A stretch of DNA of 64,000 nt. Source: Myxococcales bacterium (lineage in GTDB: Bacteria > Myxococcota_A > Polyangia > Polyangiales > Polyangiaceae). How positions within the stretch are numbered: position 1 is the stretch's first letter; every line of letters begins with the position of its first letter. Positions 44,974-56,034 of the stretch are shown here, in pieces. Both the position numbers and the translations under genes were made by a program. The notes beneath the pieces were generated by a model. That model worked only from the letters and a program-made list of their open reading frames with translations. It had not been told where the DNA came from and made no database searches. Location of the stretch: the NCBI GenBank assembly GCA_016720545.1, contig JADKKK010000003.1:62001-126000 (forward strand), read 5' to 3'.

Positions 44974-46776
44974 ATGGCGCTGTTCCCGAAGTGCACTTTC
45001 GAGTTCTTCTTGAGCTCTGGCGGAGGCTTCGTGGCGGGCGAGCGCAACGAAGGCACCCTCGTGCTGCACGTGCCCGAGGCCATCCCCCGCGCCGAGCACC
45101 TGTTCATGAACCTGCACACCGCGGCGTGGGCTGGCTACGGCTCCGGGAAGAACCGCTCGGTGCACCGCCGCGAGCTGCTGAACCTCCCCATGCGCGTCGA
45201 CCTCCCGGCCACCGGCATGCCGGCGGGCCGGCACAGCTACCCGTTCGCGCTCGACGTGCCGGCGTGGCTCCCGCCGGGGTTCGCGGGGAACGACTGCGCG
45301 GTCGAGCACGAGCTCCGCGCGAGGCTGGACGTCGACTGGGCGCTCGACCCCCACACCACGGTACGGCCCGTCGTGCATCGCCCGCCCGAGCGTGGCGCGC
45401 GCGCGACGACCGTGGTCCGGTCCCCGCGTGCCTTTCACGACGCGCTGGTCCTCGAGCTCACGCTGCCGTCGGTGGTGACGGTCGACGAGCCCATCGACGG
45501 CCAACTCGCGCTCCGCGCTGGCATGGAGGCGAAATTCGACGCGATCGTGCTGACGCTCGCCAAGGTCTCGCGGATCACCATGGCGCGCGGTGATCTGCGC
45601 CGGCAAGACGTCACCGAGGTGGTCCTCCGTGCAGACCAGGTGCGGGCCGGCGAGCCGATCGCGTTTCGTTTCCCGCCCTCCGGGGAGGCGGCGAGCTCGT
45701 TCAGCTCCGGGTACATCGACCTCGGCTACGCGGTGTACGTGCGAGCCGACATCCCCTGGGGCTTCGACCCCGAGTTCTCCGTCCCCGTTCGTGTGCTCCC
45801 GAGCGGCTCGGTGCTCGAAGGCGAGGAGAGCGCCGTCGTCCTCGGCGGCGAGCGGCTGCGTCGCGTCGCGGCGTTCGTCGCGGCTCGCACCGGCCTCACG
45901 CCGGGCCGAGCGCCCGTCATCGCCAGCGGGGTCGAGGGCCCGGTGACCTTCGCCATCGAGGACGCGCCGCGCGGGGGCGACCTCGGCGTCGAGGCCATCC
46001 TCACCTTCCCCGCGCTGGGAGTGGACCTGCGCCTGCGCGCGCTCGGCATCCTCGAGGGCTTCCGCGACTCGCCGCTGCTGCCGCCGGAGCTGCGCACGGG
46101 CTACCTGCTTCGTTGCGACGCGCCGCGCGGGCGGTATGCCACCGAACCGCTGGGCGAGGCGACGTTCCACGACCTGCTCTCGGACCTCGGCGCCGCCTCG
46201 TCCCTCCGCATGTCCGACCACCACCTGGCGTTTCACTTCATCGTGGAGGACGACGCCGAGCGCATCGCGAGCGTCGCCGCGTTCGTCGCCAACAAGGCGA
46301 AGCGCCTCTCGGCGGCCATCGCGGCGATGCCCTTCCCGACGGTTCTGGAAGCGGCGAGGTTCTCGTGGGAGGGCGCGGCGCGCGAGCGCGGCGGCGTGCT
46401 TGTCCCGAGCAACCCGGCCATCGTGGGCGTGTCGGTTGGTGTACGCACGCTCGCGGGCGAAGAGCGCCACTTTCGGCTGAGCGTGACCACCGAGTGGCAG
46501 CTGGACGCGACGCCTCGCGTCCGCCTCGACGTCGACCTTGGCGAGCTCACCCTGCCACCCCACGTCGCAGGCCGCGGTGACGAGCGCCTGACCCACCCGC
46601 TGCTCACGTCGCTCCGCGGGGTGCTCGACGACATCACGGTCGACGGCGCGAGGCTCGTGCGCGCGCACGCCCCCTTCCCGGGGGACCCGCGCCCGCTGTT
46701 CGCCGCGGGTGAGGTCATCGCGCAGTGGGCGCTCGAGCTCCGTGGCGAGCGGCGCGTCGACGCGCCTTATCGCTGA
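44974..46776 (+). CDS. Arrestin-like-fold protein with C-terminal domain of unknown function
   Basis: A 600-residue cytoplasmic protein. The first 275 residues resemble two arrestin-type beta-sandwich domains: FFLSSGGGFVAGERNEGTLV, GRHSYPFALDVPAWLPPGFA (the typical PFxxxLPxxLPxxF region), EHELRARLDVDWAL, then VTVDEPIDGQLALRA and FRFPPSG with a Y-I-D-L-G-Y-A-V-Y strand. The remaining half is unassigned. There is no signal peptide or TM. Arrestin folds act as protein-binding scaffolds in eukaryotes; bacterial relatives such as Spo0M are less understood. The start ATG 44974 is preceded only by low-quality sequence. Fold assignment is from strand pattern alone. Confidence 0.65.
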   Translation: MALFPKCTFEFFLSSGGGFVAGERNEGTLVLHVPEAIPRAEHLFMNLHTAAWAGYGSGKNRSVHRRELLNLPMRVDLPATGMPAGRHSYPFALDVPAWLPPGFAGNDCAVEHELRARLDVDWALDPHTTVRPVVHRPPERGARATTVVRSPRAFHDALVLELTLPSVVTVDEPIDGQLALRAGMEAKFDAIVLTLAKVSRITMARGDLRRQDVTEVVLRADQVRAGEPIAFRFPPSGEAASSFSSGYIDLGYAVYVRADIPWGFDPEFSVPVRVLPSGSVLEGEESAVVLGGERLRRVAAFVAARTGLTPGRAPVIASGVEGPVTFAIEDAPRGGDLGVEAILTFPALGVDLRLRALGILEGFRDSPLLPPELRTGYLLRCDAPRGRYATEPLGEATFHDLLSDLGAASSLRMSDHHLAFHFIVEDDAERIASVAAFVANKAKRLSAAIAAMPFPTVLEAARFSWEGAARERGGVLVPSNPAIVGVSVGVRTLAGEERHFRLSVTTEWQLDATPRVRLDVDLGELTLPPHVAGRGDERLTHPLLTSLRGVLDDITVDGARLVRAHAPFPGDPRPLFAAGEVIAQWALELRGERRVDAPYR

Positions 46777-46835
46777 GCGAAGCGCGCCGTGCGCTGAACG
46801 AACCACGAAACGCGCTCAGGCGCGAGCGGCGAGGC

Positions 46836-47528
46836 CTACGGCCGCGACGCGCGGAGCTTCTCCTCTTGGCCCATCTCGAAGAACGCGAGCAGCTCGCGTC
46901 GCATCGCGACGAGCCGGCCGCCGGCACCGAACGCGTTCCGGTCGCCAGGGTCCCCGGGGTCGTAGCGCTCGTCGGCGTAGGTGCGCTCGAGGCGCTCGGC
47001 GAAGCGGTGCGCAGCGTCGTTGGCGACGCGGTACCGCTCGCCCTCCACGGTCGCCGGCCCGTGGCAGAAGGTCACGCCGTGAAACAGGCGCTCCCGGAGC
47101 CTGGCGCTGGCGCGCGTCGTATACGAGGGCAGCGAGTGCGCGAGCACGACGTACTTGTCGACCTCCGCCTGCAGTTCGAGCTCGAGCTGGGTCGTCGCGC
47201 GGCGCCGCTCGACGCGGGCCGCGAGGTACACGAAGTGGCTCACGCCTTCGATGATTTGGCAGAGCGGATCGAGCGCCGCGCTCTCGAGATCGACCGAGGC
47301 GCCCGGCAAGCGGGGCACGCGCAGCTCAATCTCGAGGTCGTCCTCGTCGCCGCGCACGAAGACCGCCTCGCGCTCCTCCGCCCCCGCGGCGGTGGCGAAC
47401 TCGCCCACGTGAGGGAGCGCGCCGAGGCGGTAGAGTCGCCCAAGGCCCTGCTTCACGCGCTCGGCCAGCGCGATCTCGCGGACGAGGCCCGCGCCGTTGC
47501 CCTCGAGCCGACGAGGGTCGGCGCTCAC
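46836..47528 (-). CDS. Conserved-looking protein of unknown function, overlapped with upstream gene
   Basis: A 230-residue soluble protein. Visible segments include REIALAERVKQGLGRLYRLG, AVFVRGDEDDLEIELRVPRL, PLCQIIEGVSHFVYLAARVE and LELELQAEVDKYVVLA. The mix of short strands and long helices suggests a regulatory or adaptor protein, but I recognise no family. The GTG start at 47528 overlaps the stop of the upstream gene (GTGA), so the two are translationally coupled and probably act together. Confidence 0.65.
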   Translation of the reverse strand: MSADPRRLEGNGAGLVREIALAERVKQGLGRLYRLGALPHVGEFATAAGAEEREAVFVRGDEDDLEIELRVPRLPGASVDLESAALDPLCQIIEGVSHFVYLAARVERRRATTQLELELQAEVDKYVVLAHSLPSYTTRASARLRERLFHGVTFCHGPATVEGERYRVANDAAHRFAERLERTYADERYDPGDPGDRNAFGAGGRLVAMRRELLAFFEMGQEEKLRASRP

Positions 47529-48130
47529 TGAAGCGCCTGCTTGCCTCGCGGGGTGAGGAAGCCGTGCGCCGAGAGCGCGCCAGCGAGGGTCTCGCTGCGG
47601 GTCTTGAGCCAGCGCTCGTAGAGCTTCAGCAGGGCCTTCGAGCCGTCGACGCTCTTCGCGAGCGTGAGGTTCGCGACCTCGGCCACGACGCCCACGAGCT
47701 CGCGAAAGTTTCTCGCGAGCTCGTCGAAGATGTCCGAGCCGCGAGGGGTGGGGTCGCCCCCTCGCACGAGCAGGCCGCCCGCCGAGCCGTAGGCGCGCGC
47801 GCCGATGCCGACGAGGTAGCTCTGGTCGACGCCGCGCCGCTCGAAGTGATCGAGGAAGAACCCGGAGGAATAGAGGACGCCGTCTCCGAGGGCGCGGAGC
47901 TTGTCGAACCGCTGGGCGAGATCGGGGGTCTGCAGGGCCTCGTCGAGCAGGAACGCGAGGGGTCGCTCGAGGGTCGCCTCGCGGGCCGCATCGGGCCGCG
48001 CGAACTCCGACAGGACGCCGACGAGGTACGTCTGCGCCCCGACGGAGGCGTCGACGCGGCGGACCTTCATCACGTCCTCGAGCGCCGCTTGAAAGAACCC
48101 ATCCAGCGAACCGGTTGCGAGAATCGTCAT
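47525..48130 (-). CDS. Helical protein of unknown function, first gene of a coupled pair
   Basis: A 201-residue, mostly helical protein (MTILATGSLDGFFQAALEDV; RPLAFLLDEALQTPDLAQRF; ALGDGVLYSSGFFLDHFERR; SYLVGIGARAYGSAGGLLV; ELARNFRELVGVVAEVANLT). The ATG 48130 is set by a strong GAGGAGGTG three bases upstream. It lies divergent from the groESL promoter region and ends inside the start of the next gene. The family is not identified; the paired, coupled arrangement suggests a complex. Confidence 0.7.
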   Translation of the reverse strand: MTILATGSLDGFFQAALEDVMKVRRVDASVGAQTYLVGVLSEFARPDAAREATLERPLAFLLDEALQTPDLAQRFDKLRALGDGVLYSSGFFLDHFERRGVDQSYLVGIGARAYGSAGGLLVRGGDPTPRGSDIFDELARNFRELVGVVAEVANLTLAKSVDGSKALLKLYERWLKTRSETLAGALSAHGFLTPRGKQALQ

Positions 48131-48381
48131 GGGCACCTCCTCGCCCGATCTCGTCGCCACCGCGACCGCCGGGCCTCCTTTCAGAGTACGGAGCGGGGGC
48201 GCCGACGCCACTTTCTGCCAACGTTCTCGGGCGGTTGCCCCGCGGTGCCCAGGCGCCCGGCTGGCGCTCGCGTGGCGCGTCTGCCAGCGACCCGTAGACA
48301 CGCGTTCAGGGGCGGCGAAGCCTCAAATACGCCTCAATATTCGCGCTTTTCCGAAATGCGCCCCTTCGCCGAAGGCGTCCC

Positions 48382-48409
48382 TTGACGCCCGCGGGCGAGA
48401 GATTACCTT
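48382..48409 (+). promoter_or_regulatory. Probable housekeeping-sigma promoter of groESL
   Basis: A -35 box TTGACG (48382-48387), 16-bp spacer and weak -10 TACCTT (48404-48409) lie just upstream of the CIRCE operator, the usual order for HrcA-repressed chaperonin operons. Confidence 0.6.
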
Positions 48410-48418
48410 CCCGCCCTG

Positions 48419-48445
48419 TCAGCACTCGGCTCGCACGAGTGCTAA
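48419..48445 (+). promoter_or_regulatory. CIRCE operator (HrcA binding site)
   Basis: TCAGCACTC-N9-GAGTGCTAA matches the CIRCE consensus TTAGCACTC-N9-GAGTGCTAA with one base different. It overlaps the predicted transcription start, so HrcA would repress groESL until heat or unfolded-protein stress. Confidence 0.95.
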
Positions 48446-48567
48446 CAATCCACCTCCGGCGCCGGGCGCGTTCCCTCACGGGGCGCGGGACCGGCCTCAA
48501 TGCACCGCGCGGGCGGCCCCTGTCCTCCGTTCCCGCGCTCCACCGTTCAGCAGGAGTCACAGAGACC

Positions 48568-48858
48568 ATGGCCATTCGTCCCCTTCAGGACCGAGTCCTC
48601 CTCAAGCGCGTCAAGGAAGAAGAGAAGACCAAGGGCGGGATCATCATCCCCGACTCGGCCAAAGAGAAGCCCATCGAGGGCGAGGTCGTGGCGGTGGGCA
48701 GCGGCAAGGTCCTCGACGACGGCACCGTGCGCAAGCTCGACGTCCAGGTGGGCGATCGCGTGCTCTTCGGCAAGTACTCGGGCACCGAGGTGAAGATCGA
48801 CGGCGAGGAGCGCCTCATCGTCCGCGAGGACGACATCCTCGGGGTCATCACGCAGTAG
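48568..48858 (+). CDS. groES: Co-chaperonin GroES
   Basis: A 96-residue co-chaperonin that caps GroEL. It starts MAIRPLQDRVLLKRV, has the mobile loop EEKTKGGIIIPDSAKEKP (GIII tripeptide region that docks to GroEL), VVAVGSGK, DRVLFGKYSGTEVK and the terminal EDDILGVI. It is the first gene of the heat-shock operon, under the CIRCE operator; groEL starts about 210 bp downstream. Confidence 0.98.
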   Translation: MAIRPLQDRVLLKRVKEEEKTKGGIIIPDSAKEKPIEGEVVAVGSGKVLDDGTVRKLDVQVGDRVLFGKYSGTEVKIDGEERLIVREDDILGVITQ

Positions 48859-49068
48859 CTTGCGCCTTCGACGCCAGGCGAAGGTTCGCGTGCTCAGCGT
48901 ACGGGAGTACGCTTCCGCGCGACGAACCTCCGCCTGACGCCGAATTCGCTGCGCTCCTGCGCGATGACCCGCCACGTCCTTCGAGACGCTTCGTAGAGAG
49001 ACGTGGGTTGGGCTGCGCTACGGGCGCGAAACCCAGAGATTTTTTAGTTAGTTGGAGAGTGAAGAACC

Positions 49069-50695
<1,627 letters not shown>

Positions 50696-50726
50696 GCCAC
50701 GCCCACGCGTAGCTCGTCGTGAAGAC

Positions 50727-50766
50727 GCCCCCGCCGACCCAAAGGTCGCGCGGGGGCTTTCTTTTT
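50727..50766 (+). terminator. Rho-independent terminator of groESL
   Basis: The stem GCCCCCGC/GCGGGGGC encloses a second stem GACC/GGTC around CAAA, followed by TTTCTTTTT. It is the clearest intrinsic terminator of the window and lies 31 bp past the groEL stop. Confidence 0.93.
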
Positions 50767-50909
50767 GCCGCGCTTTTGCCGCGCCCCGGCCACGCGTGGC
50801 GACGGAAACGCGCGCGCGAAACCGGCGCGGCGCCGGTCGTTCTTCCTTGAACGCGGGCGAGGCGCGGCTATACCACGCCGTTGGCGGAAGCCCGCCTTTG
50901 GAGGTCTGC

Positions 50910-52487
50910 ATGCGCATCGTACGAGGGGTGGTTGGGTTTGGTCTGGTGGTGGGCTCGCTCGCCGGGTTCGCGGCGTGCTCCGACACGCCCGTGGCGGTCG
51001 ACGATCCAGACGCGGCCGATCCGGTCGTCGTCGACTCCGCGGCGCCGCCGAAAGACGCCGCGAAGCCGCCCGTCGACGCGAGGGTGCCCGACACGAGCAC
51101 TCCCCCGAAGGACGTGAACGTCCCCGACACCCAGGTCCCCGACACCTCCACGGGCGACGCCGCGGACGCCGCGGACGCCACCATGGTGGACGCGGCCGAC
51201 AGCGGCGTCGTCCCCGGCGAGCCCTTCGACCCCACGAAGCCGAAGGCCGGCGATCCCTGCCCGGCCGGCGTGAACGTGAACGACACGATCGACCGTCGCT
51301 GTGGGCTCTGCGGCAACCAGCGCGCGCTCTGCGAGGCCGGCCGCGTCGTGGGCGCTTACGGCCCGTGTACGGGCGAGAAGACCACCCCCGGCGCCTGCCT
51401 GCCGGGAGCACGGAACGCGCAGTCGTGTGGCCTGTGCGGCACCCAGACCCGTACGTGTGACACGAGCTGCACCTACGTGGAGACGGCCTGCATGGGCGAG
51501 GTCGCCGGCGGCTGCGTGGCCGGCAGCGTGAAGTACCTCGCCACCTGCGTGAACCCGAACGAGTTCCGCAAGACCACCTGCTCGGCGACGTGCATGCCCG
51601 GCGCGCCCGAGGCCTGCGCTCCGCGCGGGGCCGACGCCACCCTCGTGGTCTCGCAGACCGCCGGCGGCGTGGTCTCGCAGACGCATCACGGTCGACGCGG
51701 CGGCGAAGCTCCGCGCTCACGTCGACGTACTGCAACACGCGAGCGCGCGTCTAGGCTACGTGCTCGTGCGCAACACCGGGATGCCGTCAACGTCACGCTC
51801 TTCAACAAAGCCCGCGCAGGGGCCGCCCTCCGGCACCACTCTCCCCGACGCGGCCGGGCGGCTCGCCTGCCTAGACCACATCGGCGTCGATCGCTTCACT
51901 TCACGATCGCGGCGAACGGCTCGCAGCTCGTCTACGTGGGCGCGCTCACCTCGGCGGCGAACGGCAACTTCCCCGTCGAAGCGAAGACCAACTTCGTCGG
52001 CGCCGAGCCCGCCACGACGGTCGATCACACGGTCGCCATCAGCGCCACGAACGGCGGCATCGTCAACCAGGCGCTCACCTTCTCGGAGACCAAGTTCCTC
52101 CCCGTCTCGGGCGCGCCGGGCGCGTTCGGCACCCCGCCGGTGTACACGGGCGCCAACGCCTGCCCGGTCACCAAGTTCGGCGACGAGTACGGCGCCCGCT
52201 ACGTTCGCCTCACGAACGCGGGCGCGACCCCGCGCACCGTGAACCTCATCACCACCGGCCCCGACGAGGACTCGTACCTCGCCGTGTACGGGGCGACCGT
52301 GCCGCTCAGCACCGCGCGCGCGGCGTGCGTCGGGAGCTACAACGACGACTGCACCGACATTGACTACAACGCTTGCCTGAACGGCGTCACGGTCCCGGGC
52401 AACGGTAATATCGTGGTCTACGTGGGGCACTACACTGAAGGTGGCCGCTACCCCACGAACAACCTCCGGATCACGACCACCAACTGA
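50910..52487 (+). CDS. Tandem Cys-rich lipoprotein family, member 1 (frame disturbed inside)
   Basis: A lipoprotein of about 525 codons: signal peptide with lipobox FAAC, Asp/Pro/Val linker (VPDTSTPPKDVNVPDTQ), then a Cys-rich module shared with the next three genes (DPCPAGVNVNDTIDRRCG, CGNQRALCEAG, YGPCTGEKTTPGACLPG, CGLCGTQTRTCDTSC). Two beta-rich domains follow. Between about 51690 and 51895 the best similarity to the paralogs switches frames repeatedly (LGYVLVRNTGM in frame +1, VNVTLFNK in the main frame, QGPPSGTTLPDAAG in +1 again) before FTIAANGSQLVYVGAL, so several compensating indels or real decay are present. The ATG follows GGAGGT. Function unknown; probably surface-exposed. Confidence 0.75.
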   Translation: MRIVRGVVGFGLVVGSLAGFAACSDTPVAVDDPDAADPVVVDSAAPPKDAAKPPVDARVPDTSTPPKDVNVPDTQVPDTSTGDAADAADATMVDAADSGVVPGEPFDPTKPKAGDPCPAGVNVNDTIDRRCGLCGNQRALCEAGRVVGAYGPCTGEKTTPGACLPGARNAQSCGLCGTQTRTCDTSCTYVETACMGEVAGGCVAGSVKYLATCVNPNEFRKTTCSATCMPGAPEACAPRGADATLVVSQTAGGVVSQTHHGRRGGEAPRSRRRTATRERASRLRARAQHRDAVNVTLFNKARAGAALRHHSPRRGRAARLPRPHRRRSLHFTIAANGSQLVYVGALTSAANGNFPVEAKTNFVGAEPATTVDHTVAISATNGGIVNQALTFSETKFLPVSGAPGAFGTPPVYTGANACPVTKFGDEYGARYVRLTNAGATPRTVNLITTGPDEDSYLAVYGATVPLSTARAACVGSYNDDCTDIDYNACLNGVTVPGNGNIVVYVGHYTEGGRYPTNNLRITTTN

Positions 52488-52503
52488 GCCGACCGACCAC
52501 GAA

Positions 52504-52533
52504 CCACCCGCGCGTCGAGCGACTCGCGGGTGG
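52504..52533. terminator. Hairpin after lipoprotein member 1
   Basis: A perfect 9-bp stem CCACCCGCG/CGCGGGTGG lies about 17 bp past the stop. There is no T-tract, so termination would be partial or factor-dependent. Confidence 0.5.
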
Positions 52534-52683
52534 CTCCCAGTCCCCACCGCTTCGTTTGGTCGTTCCGCCGCCCGTGGCGGGCGATGGTCCGTGCGGGCGC
52601 CCGAAAATCGGGTACACTCAAGAGCCTTTGGCCTCGCGTGGGCGACCTCGTTCGGGCCGCGTTAACGTAAACGAGGAGTAACA

Positions 52684-54246
52684 ATGAGGATTCGCACCAG
52701 CATTTTCGCCATCACAGCCGTCGGCCTCTTCATCGCCGGCATGCAGGGTTGCGCCAGCGAAGTGACCGTCCCGGACGAGGAAGACACGGGCACCGGCCCG
52801 GTGACCCCCACCACCGACGCGTCCAAGCCGGACACCAACACGCCGAAGCCGGACACGGGCACCACCGACACGGGCACTCCCGACACGAGCGTCCCTGACA
52901 CCTCCGTGCCCGACGCGGCGGAGGCGGGCGTCGACAGCGGCCCCGGCCCGCGCCCCGGCGAGGCTTTCGATCCGCTCGCACCGAAGCCCGGCGATCCGTG
53001 CCCGGCGGGCGTGAACCTCAACGACGTCATCGATCGGCGCTGCGGCAAGTGCGGCAACCAGAAGGCCCTGTGCATCGCGGGCGCAGGTGGCGCGAAGGTC
53101 GTCGACACCTACGGCGCGTGCACCGGCGAGAAGACCGGCGCCGGCGCGTGCCTGCCGCGCGAGCGCATCGTCTCCGAGTGTGGCTTCTGCGGCACGCAGA
53201 CCAAAGACTGCGACCTCAGCTGCGCCTACGTCGAGGGCGCGTGCACCGGCCAGGTGGCCGGTGGCTGCACCGCGAACGAGGTGACCTACATCGAGGGCGT
53301 GTGCGCCGACCCCGCCCACGTGCGCCGGCAAGTGTGCTCCGCGGCCTGCGTGAAGGGCACTCCCGAGGCGTGCGCTCCGCGGCCCCTCGACGAAATCGTG
53401 ATCTCGCAGACCCCGGGGCGGACCGTGTCCGGCGAGTCGGCGGTGTACTCCACGAAGATCGGCAAGCTCAACACGGGCGCCTGCCCGAGCACGGTCTCGT
53501 CGACGCTCACGAGCTACCAATACGTGCGCGTGAAGAACGACGGCGCGATGCCTGCGACCGTCACGATCGAGAACGGCACGCCGGCCGGCGCTACCAAGCC
53601 CAACACGGTCGTCGCGCTGTACCCGGGGCCGAACGCCCCCGGCGACCGCACCACGTGCGTCGGCTCCGTGACCGACTCGCCGGAGTCCATCACGACCGTC
53701 ATCCCCGCGGGCGGCTCGGTGATCTTCCACCAGAGCCTGTCGTCGGCCTCTTCCTCCAATCCGCGCTTCAAGACCGACGTCACGACCGAGTACCTCGGCG
53801 CGACGCCGCCGACCTCTCTGGCGATCGGGCCGAACCTGAACGACACGGTGACCCAGCTCGTTCAGTTCGATCCCGCCCAGCTCACCGAGCGCCTCCCGAG
53901 CGGCGCTTGCCCCGTCACGCTCAGCTCCAGCATGGTGGTCTACAAGTACGTGCAGGTGACCAACGCGGGCGCCACCGCCCGTACGGTCGACCTGTCGGGT
54001 GACGATCCGGTCGACTCGGTCCTCGCCGTCTACACCGGTACGAACCCGCCCGCGACCGCCGCAGAGCGCGCGGCCTGCGTCGGCTCGGCGAACGACACGT
54101 GCGGCGCCGCCATCCCGACGGCTGACTCCTGCCTCACCGGGGTCAGCATCCCGGCGGCCGGCCACATCTGGGTGCTGGTCCAGCACTTCTTCACCGGCGC
54201 GAGCTACACGTCGCCCACGCGCCTGCGGGTCACCACCAAGAACTGA
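52684..54246 (+). CDS. Tandem Cys-rich lipoprotein family, member 2 (intact)
   Basis: A 520-residue intact member and the best reference for the family. The signal peptide ends at QGC (MQGCAS). The linker is rich in PDT (KPDTNTPKPDTGTTDTGTPD). The Cys-rich module (about residues 95-235) carries about 20 cysteines in pairs such as CGKCGNQKALC, CGFCGTQTKDC and CDLSC. Two related beta-sandwich-like domains follow (YQYVRVKNDGAMPATVTIEN and YKYVQVTNAGATARTVDLSG), each with a conserved Cys-Val-Gly. It has a strong GAGGAG ribosome-binding site before ATG 52684. Function unknown; no catalytic residues are evident. Confidence 0.85.
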   Translation: MRIRTSIFAITAVGLFIAGMQGCASEVTVPDEEDTGTGPVTPTTDASKPDTNTPKPDTGTTDTGTPDTSVPDTSVPDAAEAGVDSGPGPRPGEAFDPLAPKPGDPCPAGVNLNDVIDRRCGKCGNQKALCIAGAGGAKVVDTYGACTGEKTGAGACLPRERIVSECGFCGTQTKDCDLSCAYVEGACTGQVAGGCTANEVTYIEGVCADPAHVRRQVCSAACVKGTPEACAPRPLDEIVISQTPGRTVSGESAVYSTKIGKLNTGACPSTVSSTLTSYQYVRVKNDGAMPATVTIENGTPAGATKPNTVVALYPGPNAPGDRTTCVGSVTDSPESITTVIPAGGSVIFHQSLSSASSSNPRFKTDVTTEYLGATPPTSLAIGPNLNDTVTQLVQFDPAQLTERLPSGACPVTLSSSMVVYKYVQVTNAGATARTVDLSGDDPVDSVLAVYTGTNPPATAAERAACVGSANDTCGAAIPTADSCLTGVSIPAAGHIWVLVQHFFTGASYTSPTRLRVTTKN

Positions 54247-54269
54247 CCCCCATTCCGACACCGATCGAG

Positions 54270-54293
54270 CCCGCGCTTCGCAAGGAGCGCGGG
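54270..54293. terminator. Hairpin after lipoprotein member 2
   Basis: An 8-bp stem CCCGCGCT/AGCGCGGG with loop TCGCAAGG lies 24 bp past the stop, without a T-tract. It may separate the transcripts of neighbouring family members. Confidence 0.45.
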
Positions 54294-54351
54294 GTCGGCT
54301 CGTTCTGGCGGGCGAGGCCCGCGGGATGGACTAAGCTCCCGCGAGACAGCA

Positions 54352-55904
54352 ATGAAGACGAAATTTGGCTTGGGGTTCGGGGTGTTTGTCCTTCTCTTTG
54401 GCGCGGCCGCCGGCTGCGGCACGACCACAGTGGTCGAGGAGGGAGACGCAAGTACAGCCGCCCTCCCGGACTCGTCGGTGCCCGACACCAACCCGCTGCA
54501 GCCCGACACGCCACCCCCACAGCCCGACACGAGCGGCCCTGACGCGAGCGGCCCCGACGCCGCGGCCCCCGACGCGGCCGACGCCGGCGTTGACAGTGGC
54601 CTCGGCGCTCGCCCGGGCGAAACCGTGGATCCGTTCGCGCCGAAGCCCGGCGATCCTTGCCCCGGCGGCGTGAACCTCAACGAAATCGTCGAGCGCCGCT
54701 GCGGGAAGTGCGGAATCCAGCAGGGCCGGTGCATCGCGGGGCCGGGCGGCGCGAAGGTGGTCGACACCTACGGCGCGTGCACGGGGGAGAAGACCGATCC
54801 TGCCGCGTGCCTCCCGCGCGAACGCATCGTGTCGGGCTGCGGCTTCTGCGGCACCAAGAACAAAGACTGCGATCTCAACTGCGCGTACGTCGAGAGCGTC
54901 TGCGCCGAGGCCCCTTTCGGCTGCGCCCCGAATGGAATCACCTACCTGGAGGGCACCTGCACCAATCCTGGGCAAACTCGCCGTCAGGTCTGCTCGCCTA
55001 CTTGCGTCAAGGGCCCCACTGAGGCGTGCGCGGATCAATTTCTCAACGATCTCTTCATCTCGCAGACCCCAGGCACGACGGTGTCCGGCGAGTACACCGC
55101 GTACGCCAACACGGTCGGCAGGCTCACCCCGGGCCCCTGCCCGAGCACCGTGACCGGCTCCGCGAGTTACCACTACGTGCGTGTAAACAACACCGGGCTG
55201 ATGGAGGCGACCGTCACCCTCGCGAACGGCACGCCCGCGGGCACCACCAGGCCCGACGCCGTCGTCGCGGTGTACTCCGGTCCAGACGCCCCGATCAGCC
55301 GCAATTGGTGCGTTGGGTCCGTGAGCGATTCGCCCCAGTCCATCACCACAGTCATCCCCCGCGCAGCGCGGTGGTGTTCGTCCAGATGGTGGCCCCGTCC
55401 GTCGTCACCCTTCCGCGCGTGAAGGCCGACGTAACGACCGACTCTCTCAGCCCCGAGACGCCGCCGGCGCCCGATTACATTGTGCCCATCAGCCTTGTGA
55501 TGAACGACACCGTCACCCAGGCCGTCACGTTCGACTCGGGGAAGCGCACGGCGCGCCTCAACCAGGGCGTATGCCCGACCGCGCCCGGCCCGCTGGTGTT
55601 CTACAAATACATTCGACTGACGAACGCCGGCGCGACCGCGCGTTTGGTCGACATTTCGGGGGACCAGCCGCAGTACACGGTCGTGGCCGCGTACCCTGGC
55701 CCCGACGTCCCGATCAGCACGCAGCGGATGAACTGCGTCGGCAGAGCGAACTCCAGCTGCCCGGTGGCGGCCGGCATCCCCACGGCCGACTCCTGCATCA
55801 CAGGCGTCAACGTCCCGGCCGGCGGCAGCATCGTGGTGGGCTTGCAGCAGTACTACAGCGGGCTCGACGCTGCGACCACGCTGCGGGTCACCACGAAGAA
55901 CTGA
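54352..55904 (+). CDS. Tandem Cys-rich lipoprotein family, member 3 (one frameshift)
   Basis: About 517 residues after repair. The signal peptide (FVLLFGAAAGC) is followed by a PDT/PDA linker and a Cys-rich module very close to member 2 (CGKCGIQQGRC, CGFCGTKNKDC), then two beta domains. The frame is lost at about 55356-55363 after TTVIP: members 2 and 3 agree again as SAVVFVQMVAPS in the next frame, and a net loss of one base inside a C/G run explains it. The C-terminal half is otherwise intact (YKYIRLTNAGATARLVDISG). Confidence 0.82.
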
Positions 55905-56034
55905 CCCACGCGCCGCGGCGGCGAACGCGAACCGCGCCTGTTGGGGGAGGACGGGTCTCGTCGTTTTGGGAGCGCGACAACGAAGTTGGGCTAGACTAGT
56001 CCGTCGGCCGAAGGGCGCCGCGCGCGAGGTAGCA

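Larger units (their letters stand above)
48131..48567. other. Intergenic control region upstream of groES
   Basis: This 437-bp divergent region holds the ribosome-binding site of the minus-strand gene at its left end and, at 48382-48445, the promoter and CIRCE operator of groESL. The leader between CIRCE and the groES start is about 120 bases. A ribosome-binding site (CAGGAG, about 48551) precedes groES. No gene is seen here. Confidence 0.75.
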
